From Akkermansiaceae bacterium UBA6138 (lineage in GTDB: Bacteria; Verrucomicrobiota; Verrucomicrobiia; Verrucomicrobiales; DEV007), in the NCBI GenBank assembly GCA_002422425.1, contig DIVG01000026.1, positions 1 through 64,000 of the forward strand: DNA of 64,000 nucleotides, written 5' to 3'. This document shows, one piece after another, positions 1-8,635 of the stretch. Position 1 is the first letter of the stretch. Every line of letters begins with the position of its first letter. The translations under genes were made by a program, and so were the position numbers. The notes under the pieces were generated by a model that saw only the letters and a list, made by a program, of their open reading frames with translations, did no database searches and was not told the DNA's origin.

Positions 1-1988
1 AACTTTCCGTTAAGTGCTCCCGCGATTGCATCACCGGAGAGCTCCGGAGTTTTACGATCCTCAAAGTCGTCGAGCCCGACAAAGACGATTCCGCTGTTCG
101 GGCTGATACTGAAACCGTGAATCGAAAGACCAGGGAAGGCGATCGCGTCTTTGACTCCGGGATGACCGAGGCAAATCGAGGACATGCGTCGCATCACCTC
201 GTCGGTGCGGTCAAGGGACGCGCCGTCGGGAAGCTGGGCAAAACCGACGAGATACTGTTTGTCCTGAGAGGGGACAAAGCCGGTCGGGGTGATCTCGAAC
301 CCTTTCCATGTCGACCAGACGAGACCTCCGTAGATGACGAGGGCAATCGCGCTGAAGCGAATGAGCCGCTTCACAAGGTTGACATAGGTATGCGACGACC
401 ACTCGAAGAAACGATTGAAGGGACGAAAGAACCAGCCAAAGAAAAAATCAATGAGCCGCGAGAGAAGATCTTTTTTGGCGTGGTGTCCCTGGAGCAGGAG
501 GGCGGACAAGGCCGGGCTGAGGGTGAGTGAGTTGATCGCCGAGATCACGGTCGAGATAGCGATCGTCACAGCGAACTGCTTGTAGAACTGCCCGCTGAGG
601 CCACTGATGAACGCGGTCGGGATAAAAACCGCACAGAGCACGAGCGCCGTCGCAACGATGGGGCCGGTGACCTCGCCCATGGCCCGCTTCGTCGCCTCCA
701 CGGGAGACAGTCCCTCGCGGATGTTTCGTTCGACGTTTTCGACAACGACAATGGCGTCATCGACAACGATCCCGATTGAGAGCACGATGCCGAAAAGCGA
801 AAGGTTGTTGATACTGAACCCCAGCAGATGCATTACCGCGAAGGTGCCGATAAGGGAGACAGGCACCGCCACCAGCGGAATAATGGAGGCCCGCCACGTT
901 TGCAGGAAAACGACCACTACGAGGACAACGAGAACAACGGCCTCCAGCAGGGTGTGAATGACCGCGTCGATGGATTTGTTGACAAAAACGGTCGGGTCAT
1001 AGGCAATCGTATAATCGACCCCCTCGGGAAACTTGGCCTTCAGTTCCTCCATTTTTTCACGCACACCGCGGGAAAGTAAGAGAGCGTTCGCGCCGGGCAG
1101 CTGGAAAACGGGGATACCGACCGCTTTTTTGTTATTGATAAGACTGCGCAGGGCATACTCACTCGATCCCATTTCGATCCGGGCGAGATCACCGAGGCGG
1201 AGCTTTTCCCCGTAAGGTCCGACCTTCACGATGATCTCCTCGAATTCCTCTTCGCTGATGAGACGGCCTTTCGCATTGACCGTAAGTTCAAAAGGAACCC
1301 CGGCCTTGACCGGCTGCTGGCCGATCACGCCCGCGGCGACCTGGACGTTCTGCTCGCGAATCGCATTCACGACATCGGATGATGTCAGTCCGCGCGCGGC
1401 CGCTTTGTCAGGATCGATCCAGACACGCATCGCGTAGTCACCGCCCCCGAAGAGCTGCACCTGTCCGACACCGGGGAGCCGGGCGAGCTCGTCCTTCACA
1501 TTCAGGGTCGCGTAGTTGCGGAGGTAGAGGTCATCATATCGCTCGTTAGGGGAAAAGAGGTGCACGACCATCGTAAGATCAGGTGAGGACTTCACCGTCG
1601 TGACCCCGAAACGCCGCACCTCTTCGGGCAACTTCGGAAGGACCTGGGCGACGCGGTTCTGCACCTGCACCTGAGCGAGGTCGATATCCGTTCCGAGCTT
1701 GAAGGTCACGGTCAGGGTCATGACGCCGTTAGCAGTGCTCTGCGAGGACATGTAGAGCATGTTCTCGATCCCGTTGATGGTTTGCTCGAGCGGCGAGGCG
1801 ACGGTCTCGGCGATCGTCTTGGGGTTGGCCCCGGGGTAGGTTGCGGTCACGATCACCGTGGGCGGCGCCACCTCGGGATACTCCGAGATCGGGAGCTGAA
1901 AGAGCGAAATCGCCCCGAGGATAAAAATCAGGAGCGAAAGCACTCCCGCAAAAATCGGGCGGGTAATAAAGAAGCGGGAGAAATTCAT
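1..1988 (-). CDS. RND-family efflux pump inner-membrane permease (AcrB/MexB-like), 3' end outside window
   Basis: Proton-driven export of drugs, dyes or other small amphiphiles across the envelope, as the inner-membrane trimer of a tripartite pump. About 662 residues are present; the family is usually about 1030-1060, so the C-terminal third runs off the left edge. The N-terminus (MNFSRFFITRPIFAGVLSLL) is the classic first transmembrane helix of the HAE1 group, followed by periplasmic porter sequence with PEVAPPTVIV and the phrase YPGANPKTIAETVASPLEQ. The proton-relay helix is present as GIVVDDAIVVVENVER, with the paired aspartates corresponding to AcrB D407/D408. It starts 30 bases after the stop of the membrane fusion protein gene, so the two are one operon. 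The start ATG at 1988 is well supported by the canonical N-terminus. The substrate cannot be inferred. Confidence 0.93.
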   Translation of the reverse strand, partial: MNFSRFFITRPIFAGVLSLLIFILGAISLFQLPISEYPEVAPPTVIVTATYPGANPKTIAETVASPLEQTINGIENMLYMSSQSTANGVMTLTVTFKLGTDIDLAQVQVQNRVAQVLPKLPEEVRRFGVTTVKSSPDLTMVVHLFSPNERYDDLYLRNYATLNVKDELARLPGVGQVQLFGGGDYAMRVWIDPDKAAARGLTSSDVVNAIREQNVQVAAGVIGQQPVKAGVPFELTVNAKGRLISEEEFEEIIVKVGPYGEKLRLGDLARIEMGSSEYALRSLINNKKAVGIPVFQLPGANALLLSRGVREKMEELKAKFPEGVDYTIAYDPTVFVNKSIDAVIHTLLEAVVLVVLVVVVFLQTWRASIIPLVAVPVSLIGTFAVMHLLGFSINNLSLFGIVLSIGIVVDDAIVVVENVERNIREGLSPVEATKRAMGEVTGPIVATALVLCAVFIPTAFISGLSGQFYKQFAVTIAISTVISAINSLTLSPALSALLLQGHHAKKDLLSRLIDFFFGWFFRPFNRFFEWSSHTYVNLVKRLIRFSAIALVIYGGLVWSTWKGFEITPTGFVPSQDKQYLVGFAQLPDGASLDRTDEVMRRMSSICLGHPGVKDAIAFPGLSIHGFSISPNSGIVFVGLDDFEDRKTPELSGDAIAGALNGK

Positions 1989-2018
1989 GGGACAGCAGTC
2001 AATAGATCGGTCGGAAGA

Positions 2019-3215
2019 TCAGAGTCCGGCGGCCTCTTTCTCTGTCCCGGATGCCGCGGCGTTTGCCACTTTTTCCGGAGAATCCCCGGAGTCGGCTTCG
2101 ACCGGCTCGACGGGCATCCCCGGCTGCGGAAGACGGGCCATGCCGTTGATGATGATCCGCTCGCCGGCACTCAATCCCTTGCGCACGATTCGCTTCCCTT
2201 CGATGGAGGGACCGAGGACAACGGGCTTATAGACACTGAGATTCTGCTCATCCACCCCGAGGACAAACTTGTTCGCCTGGTCGGTGAGGACACTCCTCTC
2301 ATCAATCAGGAGCGCCGGGTATCTCGTCGTCATGGGAAGACGAACCCGGGCGAAAAGCCCCGGCATGAGCCGACCGTCTCGATTGGGAAATTCGCAGCGC
2401 AGCACCATGCTGCCGGTGCCCGCATCGAGACGATTGTCAAAAGATTCGATAAATCCCCTGTGGTCAAAACGGCTCTCATTCGAGAGCTGCACTTCGACCG
2501 GGACGCGGCCCTGTTCATCGACATAGAGCCCGCCGTCACGCTGCAGCGCCTGCAGCCGAAGGAGACTGTTCTCGTCGATGTCGGTGTAAACGTAAACCGG
2601 GTCGGTCGTCACAATCGTCGTGAGCAGAGTCATGCCTGCCGAGACAAAGTTCCCCGGCGTAGTGATAGCGCGGCTGATGCGTCCTGAGATGGGAGCTCTC
2701 ACTTCGGTGTGCTCCATCTCAATCGCCGCGCTGTGCTCGGCGGCTAGGGCCGCCTCGAGCGCCGCCTCGGCCTGAAGATGGATGCTCTCTCGCATCTCAG
2801 CCTGCTCGGGAGCAAGGGCGCGAGCGGAGAGAAGCTCCTGCACGCGGGCGAATTCGCTCTTCGCCGCCGTCGCAATTGCCCGGGCCCTGGCCACTTCCGC
2901 CGTCGCCGCGCGCAACCTAGTTTCAAAGGCGCGCTGGTCGATCGTGAAAAGGATCTCGCCCTCCTCGACGAATTCGCCCGCCTCGAAGCGGACTGCAGTG
3001 ATATAGCCGGAGACGCGGGGTTTGAGTTCCACCATTTCGGTCGGCTCGACACGGCCAGTGAATTCCTCCCACTCCACCAGTTCGCGAGTCTCGACCGTGG
3101 CGAGAGTGACGAGCGCGGGAGGCATCTGCCCGCCGCCGCTCCCGGGAGACGGCCCTTCAGGATTGCCGCAAGCGGCGAAGAAGAATATAAAAGCAGGGAA
3201 AAGAAACCGTTTCAT
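2019..3215 (-). CDS. RND efflux periplasmic adaptor (membrane fusion lipoprotein, AcrA-like)
   Basis: Periplasmic adaptor that joins the RND permease to an outer-membrane channel. The 398-residue product starts with a lipoprotein signal peptide (MKRFLFPAFIFFFAAC), so Cys16 is the likely lipidated residue anchoring it to a membrane. It then shows the usual order: a first beta/lipoyl half (ELKPRVSGYITAVRFEAGEFVEEG), an alpha hairpin rich in Ala/Glu/Arg (about residues 100-170), the second lipoyl half (EVRAPISGRISRAI), and a beta-barrel plus membrane-proximal region. Its ATG overlaps the TGA of the upstream TetR gene by four bases (ATGA), which implies translational coupling. No outer-membrane channel gene is visible in the window; it may lie beyond the left edge or elsewhere. 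The C-terminal tail after residue 375 is charged and low in complexity. Confidence 0.93.
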   Translation of the reverse strand: MKRFLFPAFIFFFAACGNPEGPSPGSGGGQMPPALVTLATVETRELVEWEEFTGRVEPTEMVELKPRVSGYITAVRFEAGEFVEEGEILFTIDQRAFETRLRAATAEVARARAIATAAKSEFARVQELLSARALAPEQAEMRESIHLQAEAALEAALAAEHSAAIEMEHTEVRAPISGRISRAITTPGNFVSAGMTLLTTIVTTDPVYVYTDIDENSLLRLQALQRDGGLYVDEQGRVPVEVQLSNESRFDHRGFIESFDNRLDAGTGSMVLRCEFPNRDGRLMPGLFARVRLPMTTRYPALLIDERSVLTDQANKFVLGVDEQNLSVYKPVVLGPSIEGKRIVRKGLSAGERIIINGMARLPQPGMPVEPVEADSGDSPEKVANAAASGTEKEAAGL

Positions 3216-3877
3216 CGTCTGGCCGGGGAAGTGAGTGTTAATCGTTCGGGGGAAAAATTGGAAGGACCCGTCGTCGCTCCCCCACGAGTGCGGTCGAGGA
3301 TGTGAAGCGTTCCCGACGCAAGATCATCGAGCGGAGAAAGATCGTTTTTCATTCTCGCGTGAAGAAGCTGACCTTCGCTGAAGGCAAAGACAATGCGGGC
3401 GAGCAGTGCCGGATCCCCTTGGACGACAGACCCGTCTGCCTGACCGTCCCGGATCGCCCCCTCAAAATACGAAACAAATTGCGTCACCATCTCCTGCAGA
3501 CAATCGCGCAGACGCAGATCCACCGTGGAGACCTCGGCCCCCAGTGAGTGGATGGGACATCCGAGGACTCGCCCGTGCCTGCTCTGGAGATCCTCCTGTT
3601 CTTTCCGGTGATGGCGAAAGCAGCCCAGGATGCGTTCGAGCGGGGGCACCTCGGGGGAAAAAATCCTGTCGAGCTCCTCTCGATACTGCCGCCAGCTGTG
3701 CTCAAGGGCGGCGAGAGCGAGTCCGGTCTTGGACTCGAAAAAATAATAAAAGCTCCCTTTTTTCACCGCAGCCCTTTCACAGATTTGCTCCACCGAAGTA
3801 CTGCCGTAACTCCCGGTCCAGATGAGCTCCAGAACCGATTCGATGAGATTTTCCCTGGCATTGCTGACGCGACCCAT
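3212..3877 (-). CDS. TetR/AcrR-family transcriptional repressor of the efflux operon
   Basis: A 221-residue TetR-family regulator, the usual length for the family. The N-terminal helix-turn-helix is clear: TSVEQICERAAVKKGSFYYFF at about residues 27-47, followed by SKTGLALAAL. The rest is the all-helical ligand-binding and dimerisation domain, containing GCPIHSLGAEV near the middle, reminiscent of NemR-type regulators. It is the first gene of the operon with the membrane fusion and RND genes and overlaps the former by four bases, so it very probably represses itself and the pump and is released by a pump substrate. A near-palindrome matching a TetR operator lies 20-40 bases upstream (separate entry). 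No Shine-Dalgarno sequence precedes the ATG, and the predicted -10 box lies so close that the transcript may be leaderless. Confidence 0.9.
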   Translation of the reverse strand: MGRVSNARENLIESVLELIWTGSYGSTSVEQICERAAVKKGSFYYFFESKTGLALAALEHSWRQYREELDRIFSPEVPPLERILGCFRHHRKEQEDLQSRHGRVLGCPIHSLGAEVSTVDLRLRDCLQEMVTQFVSYFEGAIRDGQADGSVVQGDPALLARIVFAFSEGQLLHARMKNDLSPLDDLASGTLHILDRTRGGATTGPSNFSPERLTLTSPARR

Positions 3878-3882
3878 GCAGG

Positions 3883-3914
3883 TGAATATGCCGTAAGTAG
3901 ACGAACGGTCAACT
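3883..3914 (-). promoter_or_regulatory. Promoter with overlapping TetR-type operator
   Basis: On the minus strand a TTGACC -35 hexamer (3912-3907) is followed 16-18 bases later by CATATT/TATTCA (3890-3883). Overlapping it is an imperfect palindrome with arms AGTAGAC (3896-3902) and GTCAACT (3908-3914), six of seven positions symmetric. It resembles the TAGAC-N-GTCTA operators of NemR-like TetR proteins. Its place between -35 and -10 of the tetR gene fits autorepression. The match to NemR-type sites is from memory of that family; binding is inferred. Confidence 0.5.
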
Positions 3915-4034
3915 ATTTTACAGCAAAACCGGATCCCGAAGATTTTCTATCGCCCCGCCTTCAGCGCCACCGGATAAAACACGAAACGGACCACCCCGAC
4001 GGTGCGGTCGCGACGGTCAATCCTGACAAAGTCC

Positions 4035-5189
4035 TTAACCGGTAAAAAAGCGCTTCGCCTTTTCGAAGAATCCCTCTCCGACAGGGTGGTTCTTGTCAGT
4101 CACCGTTCCGGCAAATTCCTGAAGCAGCCTCTCCTGCTCACGACTCAGCTTCACCGGCACCTCGACCTGGACGTTGACGAGGAGATCGCCCCTCCGTCCC
4201 GTCTGAAGATCGGGGATACCTTTATCACGGAGTCGGAAAGAAGTGTTCGTCTGCGTGCCGGCGGCAACCTTGATCGAAGCCTGGCCGTTGAGCGTCGGGA
4301 CAAGTAATTCCCCGCCGAGCGCCGCGAGCGTGAACGACAGCGGGACCTCGCAGTAGAGATCGGATCCGTCGCGCTCGAAAACCTCATGCTCTTTCACGTG
4401 AACCACGACATAGAGGTCACCCGATGCCCCCCCCTGCTGGCCGGAGTCCCCATGACCGACCGAGCGCAGGCGCCCCTCGTCAATCATGCCTGCCGGGATC
4501 TTCAACTTGATGCGACTACTTCCTTTAACCCTGCCCTCGCCGGAACAATCGCGGCAGGGATTGGAAATCGTATCGCCCGTTCCTCCGCAGGACGGGCAAG
4601 CTTGCTGCACCTGGAAAAAGCCGCGGCTCGTAATGACCTGGCCGACGCCACCGCAGGTCGAACAGCCACGCACATTGGCGCGCCCGCCCTGAGCTCCGCT
4701 GCCCGAGCAGGGTTCGCAGGGGACGAGACGCTCGATCTTGAGCTCTTTTTCCACGCCCTCGGCCGCTTCTTCAAGCATGATCTGGAGATCATAACGCAGG
4801 TCCGAACCGCGCTTGCGGCGCTCACTGCGGGAACCGCGCCCGCCTCCGCCGCCGAAGATTTCGTCAAAGATGCTGCCGCCGCCGCCGCCATTGAAGACTT
4901 CGCGAAAGATGTCAAAGGGATCCGCTCCGCCGAACCCCCCGCCCGCCGAGGGGCCGGTTCCCTGACTAAAGGCGCGGTGTCCGTATCGATCATAAGCGGC
5001 GCGCTTCTGATCATCCATGAGAATCTCATACGCTTCACCGAGTTCCTTGAATTTTTCCTCGGCGTCCTTGTCATCAGGGTTCTTGTCAGGGTGATACTTC
5101 ACCGCCAACTGGCGATAGGACTTCTTAATGTCCCCCGCCGTGGCACTCCGGGTCACACTGAGGACTTCGTAATAACAACGTTTTTCCAT
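4035..5189 (-). CDS. dnaJ: Molecular chaperone DnaJ
   Basis: Co-chaperone that delivers unfolded proteins to DnaK and stimulates its ATPase. The 384-residue product has the full type I layout: J domain at 1-70 with the catalytic HPD at 33-35, a Gly/Phe-rich linker (about 75-125, with many GGG runs), four CxxCxGxG zinc motifs (CEPCSGSG, CSTCGGVG, CPSCGGTG, CRDCSGEG) and the C-terminal substrate-binding domains. Length is normal for the family. It lies 42 bases downstream of grpE on the same strand. No dnaK gene is in the window, so this is the co-chaperone pair without its Hsp70 partner. The start ATG at 5189 opens the canonical YYEVLSV J-domain sequence. Confidence 0.97.
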   Translation of the reverse strand: MEKRCYYEVLSVTRSATAGDIKKSYRQLAVKYHPDKNPDDKDAEEKFKELGEAYEILMDDQKRAAYDRYGHRAFSQGTGPSAGGGFGGADPFDIFREVFNGGGGGSIFDEIFGGGGGRGSRSERRKRGSDLRYDLQIMLEEAAEGVEKELKIERLVPCEPCSGSGAQGGRANVRGCSTCGGVGQVITSRGFFQVQQACPSCGGTGDTISNPCRDCSGEGRVKGSSRIKLKIPAGMIDEGRLRSVGHGDSGQQGGASGDLYVVVHVKEHEVFERDGSDLYCEVPLSFTLAALGGELLVPTLNGQASIKVAAGTQTNTSFRLRDKGIPDLQTGRRGDLLVNVQVEVPVKLSREQERLLQEFAGTVTDKNHPVGEGFFEKAKRFFTG

Positions 5190-5231
5190 GTCGGGTCTTT
5201 CGATAAGGATCCGGCCAATCCCCGGAAAATC

Positions 5232-5876
5232 TCAGGACGCCTCGTCAGGTCCGGAGGAAACGACCACATTGGCCGCACGCAGGATTCGTTCCTTGAGCCG
5301 GTATCCGCGGCGCATCGTGTAAATGATATGCCCCTCGGGGACGGTGGCACTGGGCTCCTGTTTCAGGGCCTCATGCATGTTGGGATCAAAAACAAGCCCG
5401 TCCGAGGCGATGATCTCGACGCCCTGATCGGTCAGGAAATCCCCGATCTGCTTGAAAACCATGGACATCCCCTGCAGAATGACAGACGAATCACCCTCGG
5501 AAACGCTCGCGGCCTTCAGGCCCATTTCAAAATTATCGATTACCGGGAGGAGCTGCTCAAGCAGATTGCGATTGGCATACTGGATAGCCTCGGACTTCTC
5601 CCGGGCCATGCGTTTGCGAAAATTGTCGAGATCAGCCTGGGCTCGTGCCGCCACATCCTTCCATTTATCCAGTTCGGCCGCCGGGTCAGGTCCGACGGAT
5701 TCATCGGTCTCCCCCGGGGCGCTCTCCATCACTTCTTCTTCGATGACTCCTTCACCGGCATGGGATTCCACCGGATCGGGACCTCCGTTGTCTTCTGTAT
5801 TTGTCATTCCTGGCGAAACATTTCCGCGACGACGGGCTGGGATAGCTCCGTCACTCGAGGGGGCGGGACTATTCAC
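5232..5876 (-). CDS. grpE: Nucleotide exchange factor GrpE
   Basis: Exchanges ADP for ATP on DnaK. The product is 214 residues from a GTG at 5876 that overlaps the stop of the phosphatase gene by four bases; an alternative ATG at 5807 would give 191 residues and removes a poorly conserved N-terminus. The GrpE core begins around residue 69 with ELDKWKDVAARAQADLDNFR, a long coiled-coil dimerisation helix, followed by the head domain (LLPVIDNFEMGLKA, GVEIIASDGLVFDPNMHEAL, and the final GYRLKERILRAANVVVS). It is coupled upstream to a STAS/SpoIIE pair and downstream to dnaJ. This context suggests that chaperone output may be co-expressed with a stress-signalling switch. Confidence 0.95.
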   Translation of the reverse strand: MNSPAPSSDGAIPARRRGNVSPGMTNTEDNGGPDPVESHAGEGVIEEEVMESAPGETDESVGPDPAAELDKWKDVAARAQADLDNFRKRMAREKSEAIQYANRNLLEQLLPVIDNFEMGLKAASVSEGDSSVILQGMSMVFKQIGDFLTDQGVEIIASDGLVFDPNMHEALKQEPSATVPEGHIIYTMRRGYRLKERILRAANVVVSSGPDEAS

Positions 5877-7312
5877 CTTTTCTCGATGGCAATCAAGGTG
5901 ATGTCGTCGATTTGCGCCATTCCCGCAGAAAACACCGACACTTCAGAAATAATGGAATTCACCAGTTCCTGAGAAGAACGCTTGCTGTTATCGATGACCA
6001 TCTGACAGAGCCGGTCCATCCCGAACTCCTCACCCTCGATATTTTCACTTTCGATAATCCCGTCCGTGTAGAGTAAAAGGATGTCTCCCGACTCCATCCG
6101 AAAGCGGTAATCTTTCACCGAACGCTTGAAGACCGGCCCTTCATCGACCCCGGCAGCCAACCCGGGAGGTTCAATCACCTCGATCTCGCCGGTGGCGCTT
6201 CGGAAGAGAATGGGCGGCTCGTGCCCGGCACGGGCCAGCGTGATCTCATTGGAAGCGCGCTCGACGATGAGGTAAAGAAGACTGACGAACATGTCCTCAC
6301 GGATGTCGGGAAAGATGGAGTGGTTCACCGAATGCAGGACCGAGGCAGGGGAAAGATTATCGGGCGCGCGGCTCCGCAGGTTCGAGCGGCACATGGCCAT
6401 GATCAACGAAGCGGCAATGCCCTTGCCACAAACGTCGCCGATGGCAATACCGTAACGGTCCTCGTCAACCCGGATGTAGTCGTAGTAATCGCCGCTAACG
6501 AGACGGGCCGCCTTGTATTCCGCAGCCACCTCGTAGTCCCTGAGCGCCGGGGCCGAACGGGGCAGCAGAACTCGCTGAATCTCGCTTGCCTGGGTCAGTT
6601 CACGCTCGAAGCGCCTTTTCTCCGACGCCTCGACGTGAATGATAGCGCTACCGAGGGCAAAAGAGCTCTGTTCGGCGACGCTGCCAAAGACCTCAAGATC
6701 ATTTTGACTGAAAAGATCACCGCCTTTCCTCGTTACCACAAGGACACCGACCTGCTTGCGCGCATAGACCAGCGGGGCAGCAAGGAGCCGCACATTTTCG
6801 TGGAAGACGCTTGAGTCCGCCGCAAACTCGGCATGCTCGCCGAGATTTCCAATACAGAGGGGTTTCTGCTCCTGCATGACCCGGCCGACGAACGAATCGC
6901 CCAGGTCAAGGGTTGAGAGGCGGATATAACTGCGATACTGGCTTTCCGCCTCGACCGGATCGTCCAATTCCTTGATTTCGAGCGGGACCGGCAGCACCGG
7001 GGAAGTGGTGGCTGACTGGTAAATGGGGACAAGCTGACCGGTCTCGCCATCGAGCAGGTAGAGCACACCGGCGTCACCGCTGATGACATCGGCGACCCCG
7101 TCGACGATATAACGGTGCATATTCGAAGGGGAGTGATCATCCTGCAGCTTCTCCCCGAGCCCGTGGAGAAAATTGAACATGCGACGCTCTTCGATCTCGA
7201 TCGCATCGCGCTCGCGAGCGACCCGGGTAAGGGCGCGCCGCTCCTGCAACCACACAAAAACAGCGGTGGAAATGGCCAACGCGAGGAGGACGGCATACAC
7301 GAGGTGTTCCAT
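5873..7312 (-). CDS. GAF domain / SpoIIE-type PP2C serine phosphatase, membrane anchored
   Basis: A 479-residue partner-switching phosphatase of the RsbU/SpoIIE type. A single N-terminal transmembrane helix (about 3-22) is followed by a GAF-like sensor domain (about 45-225) and a PP2C-like catalytic domain (about 245-478). Metal-binding aspartates are readable in SGDYYDY (D275, D278) and GDVCGKG (D293), and a further acidic motif in YTDGIIES near the end. Members of this family dephosphorylate STAS-domain anti-anti-sigma factors, and exactly such a protein is encoded 18 bases upstream. The gene overlaps grpE by four bases at its 3' end. The signal sensed by the GAF domain is unknown. I see no anti-sigma kinase (HATPase) next to it. 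Confidence 0.9.
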   Translation of the reverse strand: MEHLVYAVLLALAISTAVFVWLQERRALTRVARERDAIEIEERRMFNFLHGLGEKLQDDHSPSNMHRYIVDGVADVISGDAGVLYLLDGETGQLVPIYQSATTSPVLPVPLEIKELDDPVEAESQYRSYIRLSTLDLGDSFVGRVMQEQKPLCIGNLGEHAEFAADSSVFHENVRLLAAPLVYARKQVGVLVVTRKGGDLFSQNDLEVFGSVAEQSSFALGSAIIHVEASEKRRFERELTQASEIQRVLLPRSAPALRDYEVAAEYKAARLVSGDYYDYIRVDEDRYGIAIGDVCGKGIAASLIMAMCRSNLRSRAPDNLSPASVLHSVNHSIFPDIREDMFVSLLYLIVERASNEITLARAGHEPPILFRSATGEIEVIEPPGLAAGVDEGPVFKRSVKDYRFRMESGDILLLYTDGIIESENIEGEEFGMDRLCQMVIDNSKRSSQELVNSIISEVSVFSAGMAQIDDITLIAIEKR

Positions 7313-7330
7313 GAGATGCCGATACCGGAG

Positions 7331-7864
7331 CTATCGGTCGACCGGGTGTGCCTCCAGTTCCAGCCTCAAAAATTCGACAACGTCGCAGAAACGACTGCGA
7401 TTCTCCTCATTTGCCGCGATGAGCGCCTCGTGAGCGTCGAGGACAAATTCGGTATGCTCGGCCTTGCTCAGGGTCGGACAGGGGAGCGGCTTCTCAAGGT
7501 TCTGAGCGACAAGCTCCCGCTCCCTCGACCAGCGCGACCCCTCAAGGTCGAGCTTGATGAGCTTATCAAGACCGAGTTTGCAGATCGATTTGGCATTGCG
7601 CTCGCCTGGATTGATGATTTCCACACCGCCGCAGGCATCGGCCTCAGTGACACGAGCAGCGAGACGGTAGAGCATTCCGATAACGGTGGAGTCAATGCCG
7701 CGGCAATCGGCCAGATCGATGACAAACCGCCTCCAGCCCTTATCAAAGCGCCCCGTGAGGAACTCCTTGATGCAAGGTGCGTTTTCGTGATTTGCCGAAC
7801 CGGTCACCTTGACCCAGGCAACCGATCCCAGACATCCGACCTGAATGGATCCTTCAGCACTCAC
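7331..7864 (-). CDS. STAS-domain protein (anti-sigma factor antagonist-like)
   Basis: A 177-residue product whose first 105 residues form a STAS domain: RFVIDLADCRGIDSTVIGML matches the SpoIIAA/RsbV core, with Ser59 in the DST motif as the likely phosphorylation site. It is probably the substrate of the SpoIIE-type phosphatase encoded just downstream. The start is a GTG at 7864. Unlike a plain RsbV (about 110 residues), it carries about 70 extra C-terminal residues (from ELVAQNLEKP to the end) of no recognised family and rich in charged and helical-looking sequence. This may be an interaction arm. It is the first gene of the four-gene unit STAS, phosphatase, grpE, dnaJ. Confidence 0.85.
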   Translation of the reverse strand: MSAEGSIQVGCLGSVAWVKVTGSANHENAPCIKEFLTGRFDKGWRRFVIDLADCRGIDSTVIGMLYRLAARVTEADACGGVEIINPGERNAKSICKLGLDKLIKLDLEGSRWSRERELVAQNLEKPLPCPTLSKAEHTEFVLDAHEALIAANEENRSRFCDVVEFLRLELEAHPVDR

Positions 7865-7997
7865 GGGTGGAATGGTTTTCCCTAACAGATTTTCTGCGGC
7901 CCGGACTGCCGACAGACCCCCCGAGCCGACCCCGTCGGAACTTCAGGGAGAGAATGGTGAAACCAGCCTGATGACTCATGCGTCGTTCGACTAAAGG

Positions 7998-8480
7998 TTA
8001 ATGCCAGAGATACGACTTATACTCCGCCAGGACCACACCGTTCTCGACAATCGAAGCCTTCCACTGGGTGACCTTGCCCTGGCGCTCGTAGTCACTCCCC
8101 GTGATCCTGAATTTAGTCACGTTGCTCCGCTTAGGCTGGGATACCGCGACCTCCTGAGCGTGAATTTTTGAACCGGTAGACCCCTGGCGATACTCAAGAC
8201 GGACCGTCACAGGTGATCGTGACTCGGACTTCCAGAAAATGGTAAAGTAGTTTCCGTGGAGATCTTTCTTCTCGGCATCTTCAACCACCCCGTGAAAATA
8301 ACGAGTTTGCTCGAAATCGAGCATCTGGTCTTCGGACCGCACGAGAGGTTTGTCCTGCAAGTGATAGGGATTGACCTTGGTAATGGCCACGGGGCCGCTT
8401 CCGGTCGTCGTGCAACCCGTGAGGATCAGAATCACGCCGCAGGCGCTTGCTTGGAGAAATCTCGTGAGTCCCGGTGTCAT
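7998..8480 (-). CDS. Putative lipoprotein of unknown function
   Basis: A 160-residue secreted lipoprotein. From the ATG at 8480 the product begins MTPGLTRFLQASACGVILIL followed by TGC, a good type II signal peptide with a lipobox ending in Cys. A GTG at 8528 would add 16 residues before the signal and is less likely. The mature part has a beta-rich character (YFTIFWKSESRSPVTVRLEY, then KFRITGSDYERQGKVTQW), with a Tyr/Trp-rich C-terminus ending YLWH. I do not recognise the family. It stands alone between the STAS operon and mazG, with about 130 and 155 bases of non-coding sequence on either side. Confidence 0.7.
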   Translation of the reverse strand: MTPGLTRFLQASACGVILILTGCTTTGSGPVAITKVNPYHLQDKPLVRSEDQMLDFEQTRYFHGVVEDAEKKDLHGNYFTIFWKSESRSPVTVRLEYRQGSTGSKIHAQEVAVSQPKRSNVTKFRITGSDYERQGKVTQWKASIVENGVVLAEYKSYLWH

Positions 8481-8635
8481 CCGAATGCGTAGGGGGGATA
8501 GCTTTCGTTCGCTTAGACTACTTGTCACGCGGAAAGTAGGCTAGTGAAAGAAAAGATAGGCCCACTTTGACCGAAGTGAAACCGAAAAGGTGAGTTTTCC
8601 GCCGTTCTTTGACCGTCACTCGGGGAGGCAACGTT

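Noticed and set aside
4386..5972. 528-codon plus-strand open frame
   Set aside because: Antisense to dnaJ, grpE and the end of the phosphatase gene, all of which have diagnostic motifs. Ala/Gly-rich translation without any motif.
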